Source: Microbacterium sp. CSI-V (GTDB lineage Bacteria; Actinomycetota; Actinomycetes; Actinomycetales; Microbacteriaceae). From it: DNA of 64,000 nt. Made by a program: the position numbers and the translations under genes. Where the stretch lies: NCBI RefSeq assembly GCF_001984105.1, contig NZ_MTQM01000007.1:1-64000 (forward strand), written 5' to 3'. The first letter of the stretch is position 1. Each line of letters begins with the position of its first letter. Positions 49,830-58,153 of the stretch are shown piece by piece. Under the pieces are notes generated by a model that saw nothing but the letters and a program-made list of their open reading frames with translations, was not told the origin of the DNA and searched no databases.

Positions 49830-50585
49830 TCAGCGGCCCCGCGACGCCGCACGCACGACCACACCGTCGGGGAGCAGGCGGGACACGGCGACGATCGCCC
49901 TGTAGCGCAGCGACGGGATGGACACCGAGCGGCCGCGGGCGGCGTCACGCAGCCCCTCGCGCACGACGGTGCCGGCGTCGAGCCACATCCCGGCCGGAAC
50001 CCCCTCCTGCCCGGGCGGGAGTCCGAGGCGCTCGTGGAAGTTGGTGTGCACGAATCCCGGGCACACCGCCGTGACGGTCACTCCCCGCGGACCGTAGACC
50101 ACGTTCGCCCAGCGGCTGAACGAGATCAGCCACCCCTTCACGGCGCCGTAAGTGCCGCGTGGAACGAATCCGGCCACCGAGGCGACGTTGATGATCCTGC
50201 CGCCGCCACGCTCGAGCATCGCGGGCAGAGCCGCGTGCGTGAGACGCATCGCGACCTCGACGTGCAACCGGAGGTGCCGCACCTCGTCGGCGATGTCGTT
50301 CTCCTCGAACGCCAGGTCGAGACCGAATCCGGCGTTGTTGACGAGGACGTCGACGCCGACGGCGAGACGCGCTTCGACCGCCGCGCGGTCGTCGTCGTCG
50401 AGAAGATCGGCGGGAAGGATCTCGACCCGGCTCCGGGAGACCGCGCTGATGCCGTCGGCCACCGCGGCGAGCGCCTCGCGGTCGCGCGCGACGAGGACGA
50501 CGTCCGCGCCGTGGACGGCGAGCTGACGCGCAAACTCGGCGCCGAGGCCGGAGCTGGCGCCGGTGATGAGCGCGGTGCGTGTCAT
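49830..50585 (-). CDS. short-chain dehydrogenase/reductase
   Basis: A 251-residue NAD(P)-dependent SDR. The cofactor motif TGASSGLG is at 8-15, NNAGF at about 85-89, and YGAVK, the catalytic YxxxK, at about 148-152; the preceding serine is in INVASVAG. Substrate unknown. The ATG overlaps the folA stop (ATGA), so it is the third gene of the thyA-folA operon. Confidence 0.9.
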   Translation of the reverse strand: MTRTALITGASSGLGAEFARQLAVHGADVVLVARDREALAAVADGISAVSRSRVEILPADLLDDDDRAAVEARLAVGVDVLVNNAGFGLDLAFEENDIADEVRHLRLHVEVAMRLTHAALPAMLERGGGRIINVASVAGFVPRGTYGAVKGWLISFSRWANVVYGPRGVTVTAVCPGFVHTNFHERLGLPPGQEGVPAGMWLDAGTVVREGLRDAARGRSVSIPSLRYRAIVAVSRLLPDGVVVRAASRGR

Positions 50586-51085
50586 GGGCGGTCCGCCGGG
50601 ACGTAGGTCTCGAAGCGATACCGGATGCCGGTGCGCGAGACGTGCCAGCCGTCGTCGGGGTCGGCGGAGGTTCGGGCCCATCCGGAAAGAGGCGGGGCGA
50701 ACGTGTCGCCGTCGACCTCCAGATCGAGCTGCGTGACCTCGAGGGCGTCCGCCTTCCCGATGGCCTCGGCGTACAGTTGTCCGCCGCCGATCACCCACAC
50801 CTCGGGTGTCGTGGACAGCGCGCGCGCGGCATCCAGGGAATCCGCTCGCTCGGCACCCTCGTCCGCCCAGTCGACCGAGCTCGAGACGACGATGTTCCGG
50901 CGACCAGGAAGGGGACGGAATCGCGGCGGGAGCGACTCCCACGTGCGGCGCCCCATGATGACGTCGGACTCCCCCGTCACGGCGCGAAAGTGGGCCAGGT
51001 CTTCCGGCACGTGCCAGGGCATCTCACCCGCGGCGCCGATGACGCCGCCGTGCGCCTGCGCCCAGACGAGCCCGAGCCTGCTCAT
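50582..51085 (-). CDS. folA: dihydrofolate reductase
   Basis: Reduces dihydrofolate made by Thy[21 protein letters not shown] (5-24) is the folate-binding start, and [13 protein letters not shown] (about 41-53) and VIGGGQLY (about 97-104) bind NADPH. Length 167. The ATG overlaps the thyA stop (ATGA). Confidence 0.95.
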   Translation of the reverse strand: MSRLGLVWAQAHGGVIGAAGEMPWHVPEDLAHFRAVTGESDVIMGRRTWESLPPRFRPLPGRRNIVVSSSVDWADEGAERADSLDAARALSTTPEVWVIGGGQLYAEAIGKADALEVTQLDLEVDGDTFAPPLSGWARTSADPDDGWHVSRTGIRYRFETYVPADRP

Positions 51086-51891
51086 ACCGCGACGGCCGCC
51101 CGGATCGCGGGGTGGTGCCGGTAGTCCTCGACCACGATGTCGTCGTACGTGTAGTCGAAGATCGAGTCGGGCTTCCGGGCGAACCGGAGCGTCGGGTAGG
51201 GGTACGGATCACGCGAGAGCTGTTCCTGCACCTGCTCACGGTGGTTGTCGTAGACGTGGCAGTCGCCGCCGGTCCAGACGAACTCGCCCGGCTCCAATCC
51301 CGTCTGCTGGGCGATCATGAGCGTGAGCAGCGCGTACGAGGCGATGTTGAACGGAACACCCAGGAACATGTCCGCGCTGCGCTGATACAGCTGGCAGGAG
51401 AGCTTGCCGTCGGCGACGTAGAACTGGAACAGCGCGTGGCACGGGGCGAGCGCCATGTCGGGGATGTCGGCGGGGTTCCACGCCGACACGATCAGGCGAC
51501 GCGAGTCGGGGTCGCGACGGATCTGCTCGATCACCTGCGAGATCTGATCGATCTCGCCGCCGTCGGCGGTCGGCCACGAGCGCCACTGGACGCCGTAGAC
51601 GGGGCCGAGCTCGCCGGCGGCATCCGCCCACTCGTCCCAGATGGTCACGCCGTTGTCCTGCAGCCACCCGACGTTCGACTCGCCGCGCAGGAACCACAGC
51701 AGTTCGTAGACGATCGACTTCATGTGGACGCGCTTGGTGGTCACGAGAGGGAACCCCTGAGCGAGGTCGAATCGGATCTGTCGACCGAACACGCTCGTGG
51801 TGCCGGTGCCGGTGCGATCGGACTTGTGCACGCCCGAGGCGAGGACGTCGCGCAGGAGATCTTCGTAGGGCGTGGGGATGTCGGCGGTCAC
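51082..51891 (-). CDS. thyA: thymidylate synthase
   Basis: Methylates dUMP with methylene-tetrahydrofolate. The nucleophile is C151 in [16 protein letters not shown] (25-31) and the end motif follow the family. Length 269. I chose GTG 51891 (VTADIPTP), as TATCGT (51899-51904, minus strand) ends seven bases before it; longer in-frame starts upstream have no homologous look. Confidence 0.95.
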   Translation of the reverse strand: MTADIPTPYEDLLRDVLASGVHKSDRTGTGTTSVFGRQIRFDLAQGFPLVTTKRVHMKSIVYELLWFLRGESNVGWLQDNGVTIWDEWADAAGELGPVYGVQWRSWPTADGGEIDQISQVIEQIRRDPDSRRLIVSAWNPADIPDMALAPCHALFQFYVADGKLSCQLYQRSADMFLGVPFNIASYALLTLMIAQQTGLEPGEFVWTGGDCHVYDNHREQVQEQLSRDPYPYPTLRFARKPDSIFDYTYDDIVVEDYRHHPAIRAAVAV

Positions 51892-51898
51892 GGTTCTC

Positions 51899-51904
51899 AC
51901 GATA
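51899..51904 (-). promoter_or_regulatory. -10 box for leaderless thyA-folA-SDR
   Basis: TATCGT on the minus strand, seven bases before the thyA GTG. Confidence 0.4.
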
Positions 51905-52056
51905 CCGGGGTCCTCCGACACCCGCGCGGAGCGCGCGGGCGCTCCGTCGTCGGAGAACCGCGTTGTCTGAGGGACCGCTGGGGAAACGCCGGGCGGGAGC
52001 GTCATTCGGGGACTCATCGGCCCGCGTCGTCCTCGCGCGCGTTAGCGTTATCGGTC

Positions 52057-52494
52057 GTGGACCTGACTCTTGCTCTCCTCGTGATCGCCGCGCTCGTCGT
52101 GGTCGCCGTGGGCGCCGGCGTCGTCTTCCGCCGCACGCAGGGCCGTGCTCGCACCGTGGACTCCGCCGAGATCGTCGACCCGCGCCGCCTCGGCGCCGAC
52201 GGACTGGGCGAGGAGGCGACGCTGCTGCAGTTCAGCACCGAGATGTGCGCGCGCTGCCCGGGCGTCCACCGCATGCTGTCCGACATCGCCGACGACCGCG
52301 AGGGCGTACGCCACCTCGACGTCGACCTGACGCATCGTCCCGACATCGCCCAGCACTTCCGCGTGCTGCAGACGCCCACCACGCTCGTCCTCGACCGCCA
52401 CGGTGCGATCCGCACCCGTTTCGGCGGTACCCCTGGCCGCGCCGTCGTCGAGCTCGAACTGAGCCGCCTGCAAGAGGAGTCCGCCCGTGCCTGA
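52057..52494 (+). CDS. membrane-anchored thioredoxin-like protein
   Basis: A 145-residue protein with one amino-terminal membrane segment (about 2-23) and a thioredoxin fold with MCARCP (CxxC at about residues 66-69) and the cis-proline in QTPTTLVL (about 106-113). The topology suggests work at or outside the membrane. It starts with GTG after TAGCGT with an eight-base gap, and overlaps the DUF4395 gene by eight bases (GTGCCTGA), a frequent pair in Actinobacteria. Confidence 0.85.
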   Translation: MDLTLALLVIAALVVVAVGAGVVFRRTQGRARTVDSAEIVDPRRLGADGLGEEATLLQFSTEMCARCPGVHRMLSDIADDREGVRHLDVDLTHRPDIAQHFRVLQTPTTLVLDRHGAIRTRFGGTPGRAVVELELSRLQEESARA

Positions 52495-52993
52495 GGTCCA
52501 GCGCATCGATGTCCGAGGACCGCGGTTCGCGGCATCCATCACCACCGTCCTGCTCCTGATCGCGACCTTCCTGTCGTTGATCGGCGTCGCCACCGGCGAC
52601 CTCGCCGCCGCAACGCTGTCGGCGCGCCTCCTCGACCCGGGCTTCCTGCTGGTCCTGGTGATCGCCCTCCTCTTCGTGTGGGGGGTCGCGTCGCCGCGCA
52701 CCACCCCGTGGGGCGTCCTGTTCCGGCGGGTGGTGCAGCCGCGCCTGGCCCCGCCGACCGAGTTCGAAGACCCGCGCCCGCCGCGCTTCGCGCAGGGTGT
52801 CGGCCTGCTCGTCACGGCCGTGGGTCTTCTTCTGCACGTCGCGGGCGTGCCGTGGGCGCTCCCGATCGCCGCGGCGATGGCCTTCGTCGCCGCGTTCTTG
52901 AACGCCGTCTTCGGGCTGTGCCTCGGATGCCAGCTGTACCTCCTCCTCCAGCGTGCGGGCCTCATCGGTCGGCGTCGCCCCTCCGCCGCCTGA
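52487..52993 (+). CDS. DUF4395 family membrane protein
   Basis: A 168-residue protein with four membrane segments (about 16-38, 45-68, 100-122, 126-150) and the CxxC-like FGLCLGCQ (about 144-151). It opens with RIDVRGPRFAA, typical of DUF4395. Coupled to the thioredoxin gene; a redox relay between them is likely but unproven. The start is GTG. Confidence 0.85.
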   Translation: MPEVQRIDVRGPRFAASITTVLLLIATFLSLIGVATGDLAAATLSARLLDPGFLLVLVIALLFVWGVASPRTTPWGVLFRRVVQPRLAPPTEFEDPRPPRFAQGVGLLVTAVGLLLHVAGVPWALPIAAAMAFVAAFLNAVFGLCLGCQLYLLLQRAGLIGRRRPSAA

Positions 52994-53020
52994 GCGCCGT
53001 CTAGGCGGGGGCTGTCAAGA

Positions 53021-53038
53021 CCTCCGACGCGTCGGAGG
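53021..53038. promoter_or_regulatory. 18-base palindrome in the osmC promoter
   Basis: CCTCCGACGCGTCGGAGG is a perfect palindrome ending eight bases before the -10 box TAGGCT (53046-53051), over the place of the -35 box. It could be an operator; it also follows the DUF4395 stop by 27 bases and might act as terminator. Confidence 0.45.
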
Positions 53039-53098
53039 CCGTGGCTAGGCTGACTTTCGCCGCAGCCGCTTCGGGCTGCGCGGAACACGGAGGTTCGA

Positions 53099-53524
53099 AT
53101 GTCCGTCACGAGCGAAGCCACCACCGCCTGGAAGGGCAGCCTGTTCGAGGGATCGGGCGAGGTCACCTTCACGTCGTCGGGGATCGGCACGTTCGACGTG
53201 AACTGGAAGGCCCGTAGCGAGGGCTCCAGCTCGGTCACCACCCCCGAAGAGCTGCTGGCCGGTGCGCACTCGTCGTGCTTCAGCATGGCGCTCTCCAACG
53301 CCCTCGCCGAGAACGGCACCCCGCCCGAATCGATCGACGCGACCGCGTCGGTCACCTTCAAGCCGGGCACCGGGATCACCGGCAGCCACCTGAACGTCAA
53401 CGCCGTCGTCCCGGGCCTGGATGCCGCGACGTTCGAGAAGATCGCGAACGACGCCAAGGCGAACTGCCCGGTCTCGCAGGCGCTCGCGGGCATCGACATC
53501 ACCCTCGAGGCCACGCTTGCCTGA
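53099..53524 (+). CDS. OsmC/Ohr family peroxiredoxin
   Basis: A 141-residue thiol peroxidase that reduces organic hydroperoxides. The two redox cysteines are C60 in HSSCFSMAL and C123 in ANCPVSQAL. TPEELLAGAHSSCF is the OsmC subgroup pattern. The promoter TAGGCT gives a leader of about 45 bases with a hairpin (about 53063-53082). The stop overlaps the next gene (TTGCCTGA). Confidence 0.92.
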   Translation: MSVTSEATTAWKGSLFEGSGEVTFTSSGIGTFDVNWKARSEGSSSVTTPEELLAGAHSSCFSMALSNALAENGTPPESIDATASVTFKPGTGITGSHLNVNAVVPGLDAATFEKIANDAKANCPVSQALAGIDITLEATLA

Positions 53525-54431
53525 GTCCCCGGCTCGACGCGTCGTCCTCGCCGGCGCGTCGGGCCTCATCGGCTCGGCACTGGCCGAGGCGCTGCGCGCC
53601 GATGGCGTGGAGGTGACGTCGCTCGTCCGGCATCCCGCATCCGGCCCGCACGAGGTGCAGTGGCTGCAGGATGCCACCCCGCTCGATCCGGGCGTGCTCG
53701 CCGGCGCCGACGCGGTGGTGTGCCTGAACGGCGCCTCGATCGGGCGATTCCCGTGGACGCCGTCGTACAAGAGCCGACTGCTGTGGTCGCGGATCACCCC
53801 GACCCGCACGCTCGCCACCGCGATCCGGGCACTCGGCGACGACGCTCCGGCGCTCGTGAACGCCTCGGCGACCGGGTACTACGGATCGCAGCCGGGAGCG
53901 GTGCTCACGGAGTCGTCGCGACGCGGTGACGGATTCCTCGTCGACATCTGCGACGAGTGGGAGAACGCGGCCCGCGGTGCGGGACCGCGCGCCCGTGTCG
54001 CCCTGCTGCGCACGGCTCCGGTCGTGCACGAACGCGGCGTCCTCAAGCCGCTGCTCCTGCTCACGAAGCTCGGCGCCGCCGGGCCGATCGGTCGCGGCAC
54101 CCAGGTGTGGCCGTGGATCACGCTGGAAGACGAGGTGCGCGCCATCCGGCACGTCATCGACTCCGACCTCGAAGGACCGGTGAACCTCACCGGGCCGACG
54201 CGGGCGACGGCGAACGACCTCGGGTTCGCCCTGGCCCGACGCATGAACCGCCCGTACGTGCTCCGCGCCCCCGTGTGGGCGATGAAGCTCGCGCTCGGCC
54301 GGGACGCGACGGAGGCCCTGCTCACCTCGGATGCCGATGTGCGCCCCGCCGTGCTCGAGGACGCGGGCTTCACGTTCCTGCACCGCACCGTCGAGGACGC
54401 CGTCGCGTCCGCCGTTCCCGCCGCTCGCTGA
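53517..54431 (+). CDS. TIGR01777 family NAD-dependent epimerase-like protein
   Basis: A 304-residue protein of the YfcH/SulA-like (TIGR01777) family: VVLAGASGLIGSAL (about 9-22) binds NAD(P), then NGASIGRFPWT (about 77-87) and SATGYYG (about 120-126). I start at TTG overlapping osmC, since longer frames run into osmC. Function in cells is unknown. Confidence 0.87.
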   Translation: MPESPARRVVLAGASGLIGSALAEALRADGVEVTSLVRHPASGPHEVQWLQDATPLDPGVLAGADAVVCLNGASIGRFPWTPSYKSRLLWSRITPTRTLATAIRALGDDAPALVNASATGYYGSQPGAVLTESSRRGDGFLVDICDEWENAARGAGPRARVALLRTAPVVHERGVLKPLLLLTKLGAAGPIGRGTQVWPWITLEDEVRAIRHVIDSDLEGPVNLTGPTRATANDLGFALARRMNRPYVLRAPVWAMKLALGRDATEALLTSDADVRPAVLEDAGFTFLHRTVEDAVASAVPAAR

Positions 54432-54434
54432 CGC

Positions 54435-54465
54435 CGACGGCCGCGCCTCCGGGCGTCGGCCGTCG
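54435..54465. terminator. bidirectional terminator
   Basis: CGACGGCCG (54435-54443) and CGGCCGTCG (54457-54465) pair exactly between the convergent epimerase-like and TPR-like genes. Confidence 0.55.
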
Positions 54466-54467
54466 CG

Positions 54468-54920
54468 TCAGGCGACGCGTCGGTCGGCCGCCTCGAGGGC
54501 GATGGCCCGGCGCACCGCCTCGCGCGCCCGACGCCGGTCGCCGGACGCGTCGTACGCGAGACCGAGCCGGTACCACGCCCGCCAATCCGCCGGATGCGCC
54601 TCCACGTCGGCACGATAGTCGGGGAAGAGTGCGTCGGCGTCGGCGCGCGTCGCCCGCCCGCTCGGGCGCACCTCGAGCTCCTCGTCCGGCAGGGCACCCT
54701 CGGCATCCAGGATCTCGCCGAGCTTCTGGGCGCGCACACCGAACCAGAGTTCCCGGCCGATCGCCCACAGCGCGATGATCGGCAGCACGATCAGGGCCAC
54801 GCCCATCGCGATTCCCACGCCCTCGCCGCTGCCGAGCAGCACGAGGGCGCGCTGGCCCGCGAGAACGACGTACAGCAGGAGGAGCACCGTCATGATCGCG
54901 ACGGCGATGCGCGTCCTCAT
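54468..54920 (-). CDS. membrane protein with a TPR-like tail
   Basis: A 150-residue protein with two membrane segments (about 5-28 and 35-55) and a soluble tail that contains one TPR-like helix pair (WRAWYRLGLAYDASGDRRRA, about 117-136). The ATG overlaps the dapB stop (ATGA). Function unknown; possibly a scaffold. Confidence 0.75.
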   Translation of the reverse strand: MRTRIAVAIMTVLLLLYVVLAGQRALVLLGSGEGVGIAMGVALIVLPIIALWAIGRELWFGVRAQKLGEILDAEGALPDEELEVRPSGRATRADADALFPDYRADVEAHPADWRAWYRLGLAYDASGDRRRAREAVRRAIALEAADRRVA

Positions 54921-55729
54921 GCGCTGGTGACGCCCGCGACCTGACCGGAGACGTCTCCGTCGGCGATCGGCGCCTCCGCACGGGCGGGACGCGTACGTAC
55001 GCCGATGTCGATGAAGCTGTCGAGCCCGACGACCACCCCGCGCGCCTCGCGCGCAGCGGCCATCGCGATGCGGATGCCGGGAGCGTAGGCCGTGGCCGGG
55101 TCGATGGTGTCGTGGACGATCGTGAGCGACTCTCCCGCGCCGGAGAGCACGGTCTCCTGGCGGGCGACGACACCGGGGCGTCGCAACGAATGGATCGGCA
55201 CGGAGGCGACCTGCTGGCCCCGCGCGCGCTGGTCCACGTGGGGCGAGTGCACGGGACCGACCTTCTCGCGGGCCGCGGCGATGAGCTCGGCCGTCCGGAC
55301 GGCGGTGCCGCTGGGCGAATCCACCTTCGTCTCGCGGTGCGCCTCGACGATCTCGATCGACGGGAAGAAGGGGGCCGCCGCGGCGGCGAGGGCGCTGCCG
55401 ACCACGGAGCCGAGCGAGAAGTTGGGGATGAACACGGCGCCGGTGCCGCTGGCATCCACCAGGGGGCGCACCAGGGCGATGCGCTCGTTCGACCATCCCG
55501 ATGTGCCCACGAGGACGTTGATCCCCCGCTCGATGGCCGCGCGCACCACGTCGATCGACACCGCGGGAGTCGATGCGTCGATGACCAGGTCGGCGCCGTC
55601 GAGTTCGGCGAGGTCGGATCGCGACCCGAGGACGGCGGCGACCTCGTACCCCTCTTCGGCCTCGACGACCTCGCGGATCACTCCGCCGAGCTTCCCGGTT
55701 CCGCCCACGATGGCAACGCGTGTGGTCAT
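54917..55729 (-). CDS. dapB: 4-hydroxy-tetrahydrodipicolinate reductase
   Basis: NAD(P)H-dependent second step of the lysine branch. GGTGKLGG (9-16) is the cofactor motif and HRETKVDSPSGTAV (about 132-145) the substrate motif, with Arg-Glu in place of the common second His and Ser for Ala. Length 270 is usual for this lineage. TAGGCT (55736-55741, minus strand) is six bases before the ATG. Confidence 0.93.
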   Translation of the reverse strand: MTTRVAIVGGTGKLGGVIREVVEAEEGYEVAAVLGSRSDLAELDGADLVIDASTPAVSIDVVRAAIERGINVLVGTSGWSNERIALVRPLVDASGTGAVFIPNFSLGSVVGSALAAAAAPFFPSIEIVEAHRETKVDSPSGTAVRTAELIAAAREKVGPVHSPHVDQRARGQQVASVPIHSLRRPGVVARQETVLSGAGESLTIVHDTIDPATAYAPGIRIAMAAAREARGVVVGLDSFIDIGVRTRPARAEAPIADGDVSGQVAGVTSA

Positions 55730-55735
55730 GCTGCC

Positions 55736-55741
55736 AGCCTA
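55736..55741 (-). promoter_or_regulatory. -10 box for leaderless dapB
   Basis: TAGGCT on the minus strand, six bases before the dapB ATG. Confidence 0.5.
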
Positions 55742-55812
55742 GGTGTCGGCGCGCCCCGCGGGCGGGGCCCGGGGAGGGACGCGCCGGTTCGACCCTCGCC
55801 TAGCATCGGAAC

Positions 55813-56280
55813 GTGGTCTCGATTCGCCTCTCCCCCGTCGACGCCCCCGACGCGCACGCGCTGCTCGAGGAGTACTTCACGCTGCGCGCCTCGATCTTCC
55901 CCGGCGGCGGGTACCGCACCGTCTTCCCGTCGCCCGCGACGTTCGTCGAACCGGCCGGCGTCTTCGTCGTGCTGGACGACGACGAGGGTCGCCCGGCCGG
56001 ATGCGGGGGCATCCGCCGCATCGACGACGGGCCGAACGGTCCGCGCGACGAGGTCAAGCACCTGTTCGTCCGCGACATCGGTCGCGGACGCGGGTGGGGG
56101 CGCCGGATCCTTCAGGACCTCGAACGTCGAGCCCGTGAACGCGGCGCCGCAGAACTCGTCCTCGACACCCACCACACGCTCGACGCGGCGGGCGGCCTGT
56201 ACGCGCGTTCGGGTTTCCAGGCGATCCCCGCGTACAACGACAACGCCAACGCGACTGTGTGGTTACGTAAGGCTCTTTAA
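55813..56280 (+). CDS. GNAT family N-acetyltransferase
   Basis: A 155-residue acetyltransferase. EVKHLFVRDIGRGRGWGRRI (about 79-98) is the acetyl-CoA motif, and YARSGFQAIPAYN (about 129-141) ends the fold. It starts with GTG; TAGCAT (55801-55806) lies six bases before it. Substrate unknown. It is the last gene before the lower-GC patch. Confidence 0.83.
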   Translation: MVSIRLSPVDAPDAHALLEEYFTLRASIFPGGGYRTVFPSPATFVEPAGVFVVLDDDEGRPAGCGGIRRIDDGPNGPRDEVKHLFVRDIGRGRGWGRRILQDLERRARERGAAELVLDTHHTLDAAGGLYARSGFQAIPAYNDNANATVWLRKAL

Positions 56281-56371
56281 CCGCGCGGGCCGGTCTCGGT
56301 TTGACAACAGTTCGCGGCACTCGGTGCGCCGCGCTGGCACGCTGTCCCACTCGAGGAGAAGGACGGCATCG

Positions 56372-56641
56372 ATGCCCAGCTATATCGTCACGTATGACCT
56401 CCGTGCACCGGGGCGCGACTACCAGCCCCTGTACGCGTACCTCAACTCACTGCCCTACGCGGTAAGGCCCCTAGAGAGCGTGTGGCTGGTCGAAACGACC
56501 CTCTCGCCGTTTGAGCTGCGAGACGCACTTGCCAAAGTCGCTGACGCCAATGACGGCATCCTGGTGGTCCACGCATGCACCCCTGCCGCGTGGACCCACC
56601 TCAACGTGAAGCACGAAGCGATGCAGGGCCATTTCGACTGA
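56372..56641 (+). CDS. small protein with a Cas2/SinR-like ferredoxin-fold pattern
   Basis: An 89-residue protein. MPSYIVTYDLRAPGRDY opens like Cas2/VapD-type proteins (a strand then YDL), followed by LYAYLNSL, ESVWLVET and DGILVVHA, a beta-alpha-beta pattern. Such stand-alone proteins, often labelled SinR family or Cas2-like, occur in mobile regions; their function is unknown. No CRISPR array or other cas gene is present. GAGGAGAAGG lies about 12 bases before the ATG. It begins the lower-GC patch and ends in a terminator shared with the next gene. Confidence 0.65.
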   Translation: MPSYIVTYDLRAPGRDYQPLYAYLNSLPYAVRPLESVWLVETTLSPFELRDALAKVADANDGILVVHACTPAAWTHLNVKHEAMQGHFD

Positions 56642-56658
56642 CTGCCATATCGCGACGA

Positions 56659-56687
56659 AGCCCCTCACCCGAGATGGATGAGGGGCT
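56659..56687. terminator. bidirectional terminator in the lower-GC patch
   Basis: AGCCCCTCA (56659-56667) and TGAGGGGCT (56679-56687) are exact arms around an 11-base loop, between two convergent small genes. Confidence 0.65.
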
Positions 56688-56700
56688 GGCGAAAGGGAAG

Positions 56701-56880
56701 TCAGTCGCCGCTCGGAACCTGCCGGATCATCTGAACGAGATCCGACCGAATCGCGAGGAAAGTTTCGTCACTGTGCCCCACGCGCTTGGCGAAGTGGACG
56801 AAGTCGTCTTTGACGTAGAACGAATCCGCTTCCACGGTCGTTATGTCGGGGAACACGGAGTCGATTTCGTAGTGAGCCAT
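56701..56880 (-). CDS. small hypothetical protein (59 aa)
   Basis: An ORF that begins MAHYEIDSVFPDITTVEADS and ends VRQ-type residues then PSGD. It is acidic, without a membrane segment. GC is lower than in the core genes, as in its neighbours. CTCAGGCC precedes the ATG with no strong ribosome-binding site. I do not recognise it; coding is inferred from a frame with varied residues, the convergent terminator and neighbours of like composition. Confidence 0.5.
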   Translation of the reverse strand: MAHYEIDSVFPDITTVEADSFYVKDDFVHFAKRVGHSDETFLAIRSDLVQMIRQVPSGD

Positions 56881-56909
56881 GGCCTGAGGTTAGCGCCGGC
56901 TCATGCCGA

Positions 56910-57131
56910 TCATGTGGCAGGCCAGACCTCGGGCTCGATCTTCTTGTACAGCCGCTGGATGCTGGGCCAGGGATAGAACGCCGCGAAGTAGCCCGCTTCG
57001 CTGTCGTGCACGACGTTCACGCCGACCTCGTCCCAGGAGGTGATGGTTCCCTCCGGGTGGCGTTCAGCTCCGGTGAACTGGACGAGTACGACGTCTCCGG
57101 GCTTCACTTCGTGCTCTCTGTTCGCGCTCAT
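56910..57131 (-). CDS. small hypothetical protein (73 aa)
   Basis: A soluble protein with VKPGDVVLVQFTGAERHPEG (about 9-28), then TITSWDEVGVNVV, like a small SH3-type or Tudor-like barrel. It is followed by the 59-residue ORF after a 29-base gap. Function unknown; part of the lower-GC patch. Confidence 0.6.
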   Translation of the reverse strand: MSANREHEVKPGDVVLVQFTGAERHPEGTITSWDEVGVNVVHDSEAGYFAAFYPWPSIQRLYKKIEPEVWPAT

Positions 57132-57214
57132 GCTGAGACCCTAGCGACCGTGCCCGTCCTTGTGGGGTGAGATCTCGGGTCCACGCCGTTGTCTACGAGC
57201 TTCCGGGCCAAAGA

Positions 57215-57781
57215 CTAAGCGGTGCGGGTCAGGTCGAAGGGGGCCGTCCAGCCTTCTCGTTCGATGAGCTCGTCTAGCGGCATCGAGAGGGCTTCGGCCA
57301 GCTCCGGATGTTCGTGGAGATCATTGATGCGCATTGCGATGGTGTAGAGGCTAGGAATCTTAGTTTCGGGCCAAGCAACGTCCCGGCGCACCGCGATCAG
57401 GAGATCTGCCATCAGTCGGAAGATGATCGTGCTGGAGGGCGACACGTTCGCTGCTGCGCGGTACCTGTAAAAGGCTTCCACGACCTCGTCTGACCCCCAC
57501 ACCGCAACGAATGTTTGGAAGTCGGCGATGACATCTTCCAATTGGGCGGCAGCTGCGACATTGCGCGATGGCGTGAGCAGGTCGCCAAGGGTCTGCAGGA
57601 ACGGTTGATATAGCTCGTACTTCTTCTGGGCGACTCGATCTTCTAGCGCCCGGAGCCGAGCGGCTTCATGCTCCGCCTGCTGTGCACGACGGGCGGATCG
57701 CGATGCCCACAGCGCGGAGAAGATGGCCACGACTGCGGGAACGGCGAGGGCGACAATTTGGAGCCATACCGGGAGCGTCAT
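57215..57781 (-). CDS. hypothetical single-pass membrane protein
   Basis: A 188-residue protein: a membrane segment (about 5-27) followed by a basic helix (SARRAQQAEHEAARLRALED, about 29-48, coiled-coil-like) and a helical cytoplasmic domain ending in DELIEREGWTAPFDL. It looks like proteins of unknown role in mobile or defence regions. GC is about 55-58 percent over long stretches, below the core genes. Confidence 0.65.
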   Translation of the reverse strand: MTLPVWLQIVALAVPAVVAIFSALWASRSARRAQQAEHEAARLRALEDRVAQKKYELYQPFLQTLGDLLTPSRNVAAAAQLEDVIADFQTFVAVWGSDEVVEAFYRYRAAANVSPSSTIIFRLMADLLIAVRRDVAWPETKIPSLYTIAMRINDLHEHPELAEALSMPLDELIEREGWTAPFDLTRTA

Positions 57782-57790
57782 GGCCAGACC

Positions 57791-57988
57791 CTACCGACCG
57801 TCCCCGTCCTCCGGGTGGAGCTGACGGTTGAGTCGCGCTACCTCTTCGTTCAGGCGGGCGATCTCGTCGTCCTTCTTGCTGAGGGTCCCGTTGGTCTGCC
57901 GTTGCACGGCTTCGACCTTCTGATTCACCTGGTTCTGATTCACCTGGTTGAGGCCTGTCCTGCAACTCGCGCGCCCGGCACCCCCCAC
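57791..57988 (-). CDS. short coiled-coil ORF, possibly a gene remnant
   Basis: A 65-codon frame from a GTG with no good ribosome-binding site. NQVNQNQVNQKVEAVQRQTN (about 14-33) is followed by LSKKDDEIARLNEEVARLNR, a real-looking coiled coil. AACCAGGTGAATCAG is repeated twice in tandem. It overlaps the end of the next upstream frame by 49 bases in another frame. A membrane segment upstream and a coiled coil here would together resemble holin-like phage proteins, so a frameshifted single gene is possible. Confidence 0.4.
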   Translation of the reverse strand: MGGAGRASCRTGLNQVNQNQVNQKVEAVQRQTNGTLSKKDDEIARLNEEVARLNRQLHPEDGDGR

Positions 57989-58152
57989 CTGACCGCGACG
58001 GGATCCGCCTCACAGACGTCTTCCTCGCCCCGGTCGGGCGGGATCAGGAAACCGAAGAGTAGGCCGTAGACCACCGCCCCGGCGACAGTACCGGCCAGAG
58101 CCAGCCACCCGGCGACGGGCACGTACGACTCGCCGCGGAACGCCGCCGCCAC
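57940..58152 (-). CDS. small membrane protein, possibly truncated
   Basis: A 70-residue frame starting with GTG one base after the stop of the phosphatase gene. It has one membrane segment (about 11-36; GWLALAGTVAGAVVYGLLFG) and a tail with low resemblance to anything. GAGG overlaps the upstream stop. Its tail may be the product of a frameshift into the coiled-coil ORF. Coupled to the phosphatase gene. Confidence 0.5.
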   Translation of the reverse strand: MAAAFRGESYVPVAGWLALAGTVAGAVVYGLLFGFLIPPDRGEEDVCEADPVAVRWGVPGARVAGQASTR

Positions 58153-58153
58153 C

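Noticed and set aside
56372-56641. cas2 of a CRISPR system
   Set aside because: No cas1, effector or repeat array nearby; stand-alone Cas2/VapD-like proteins are common.
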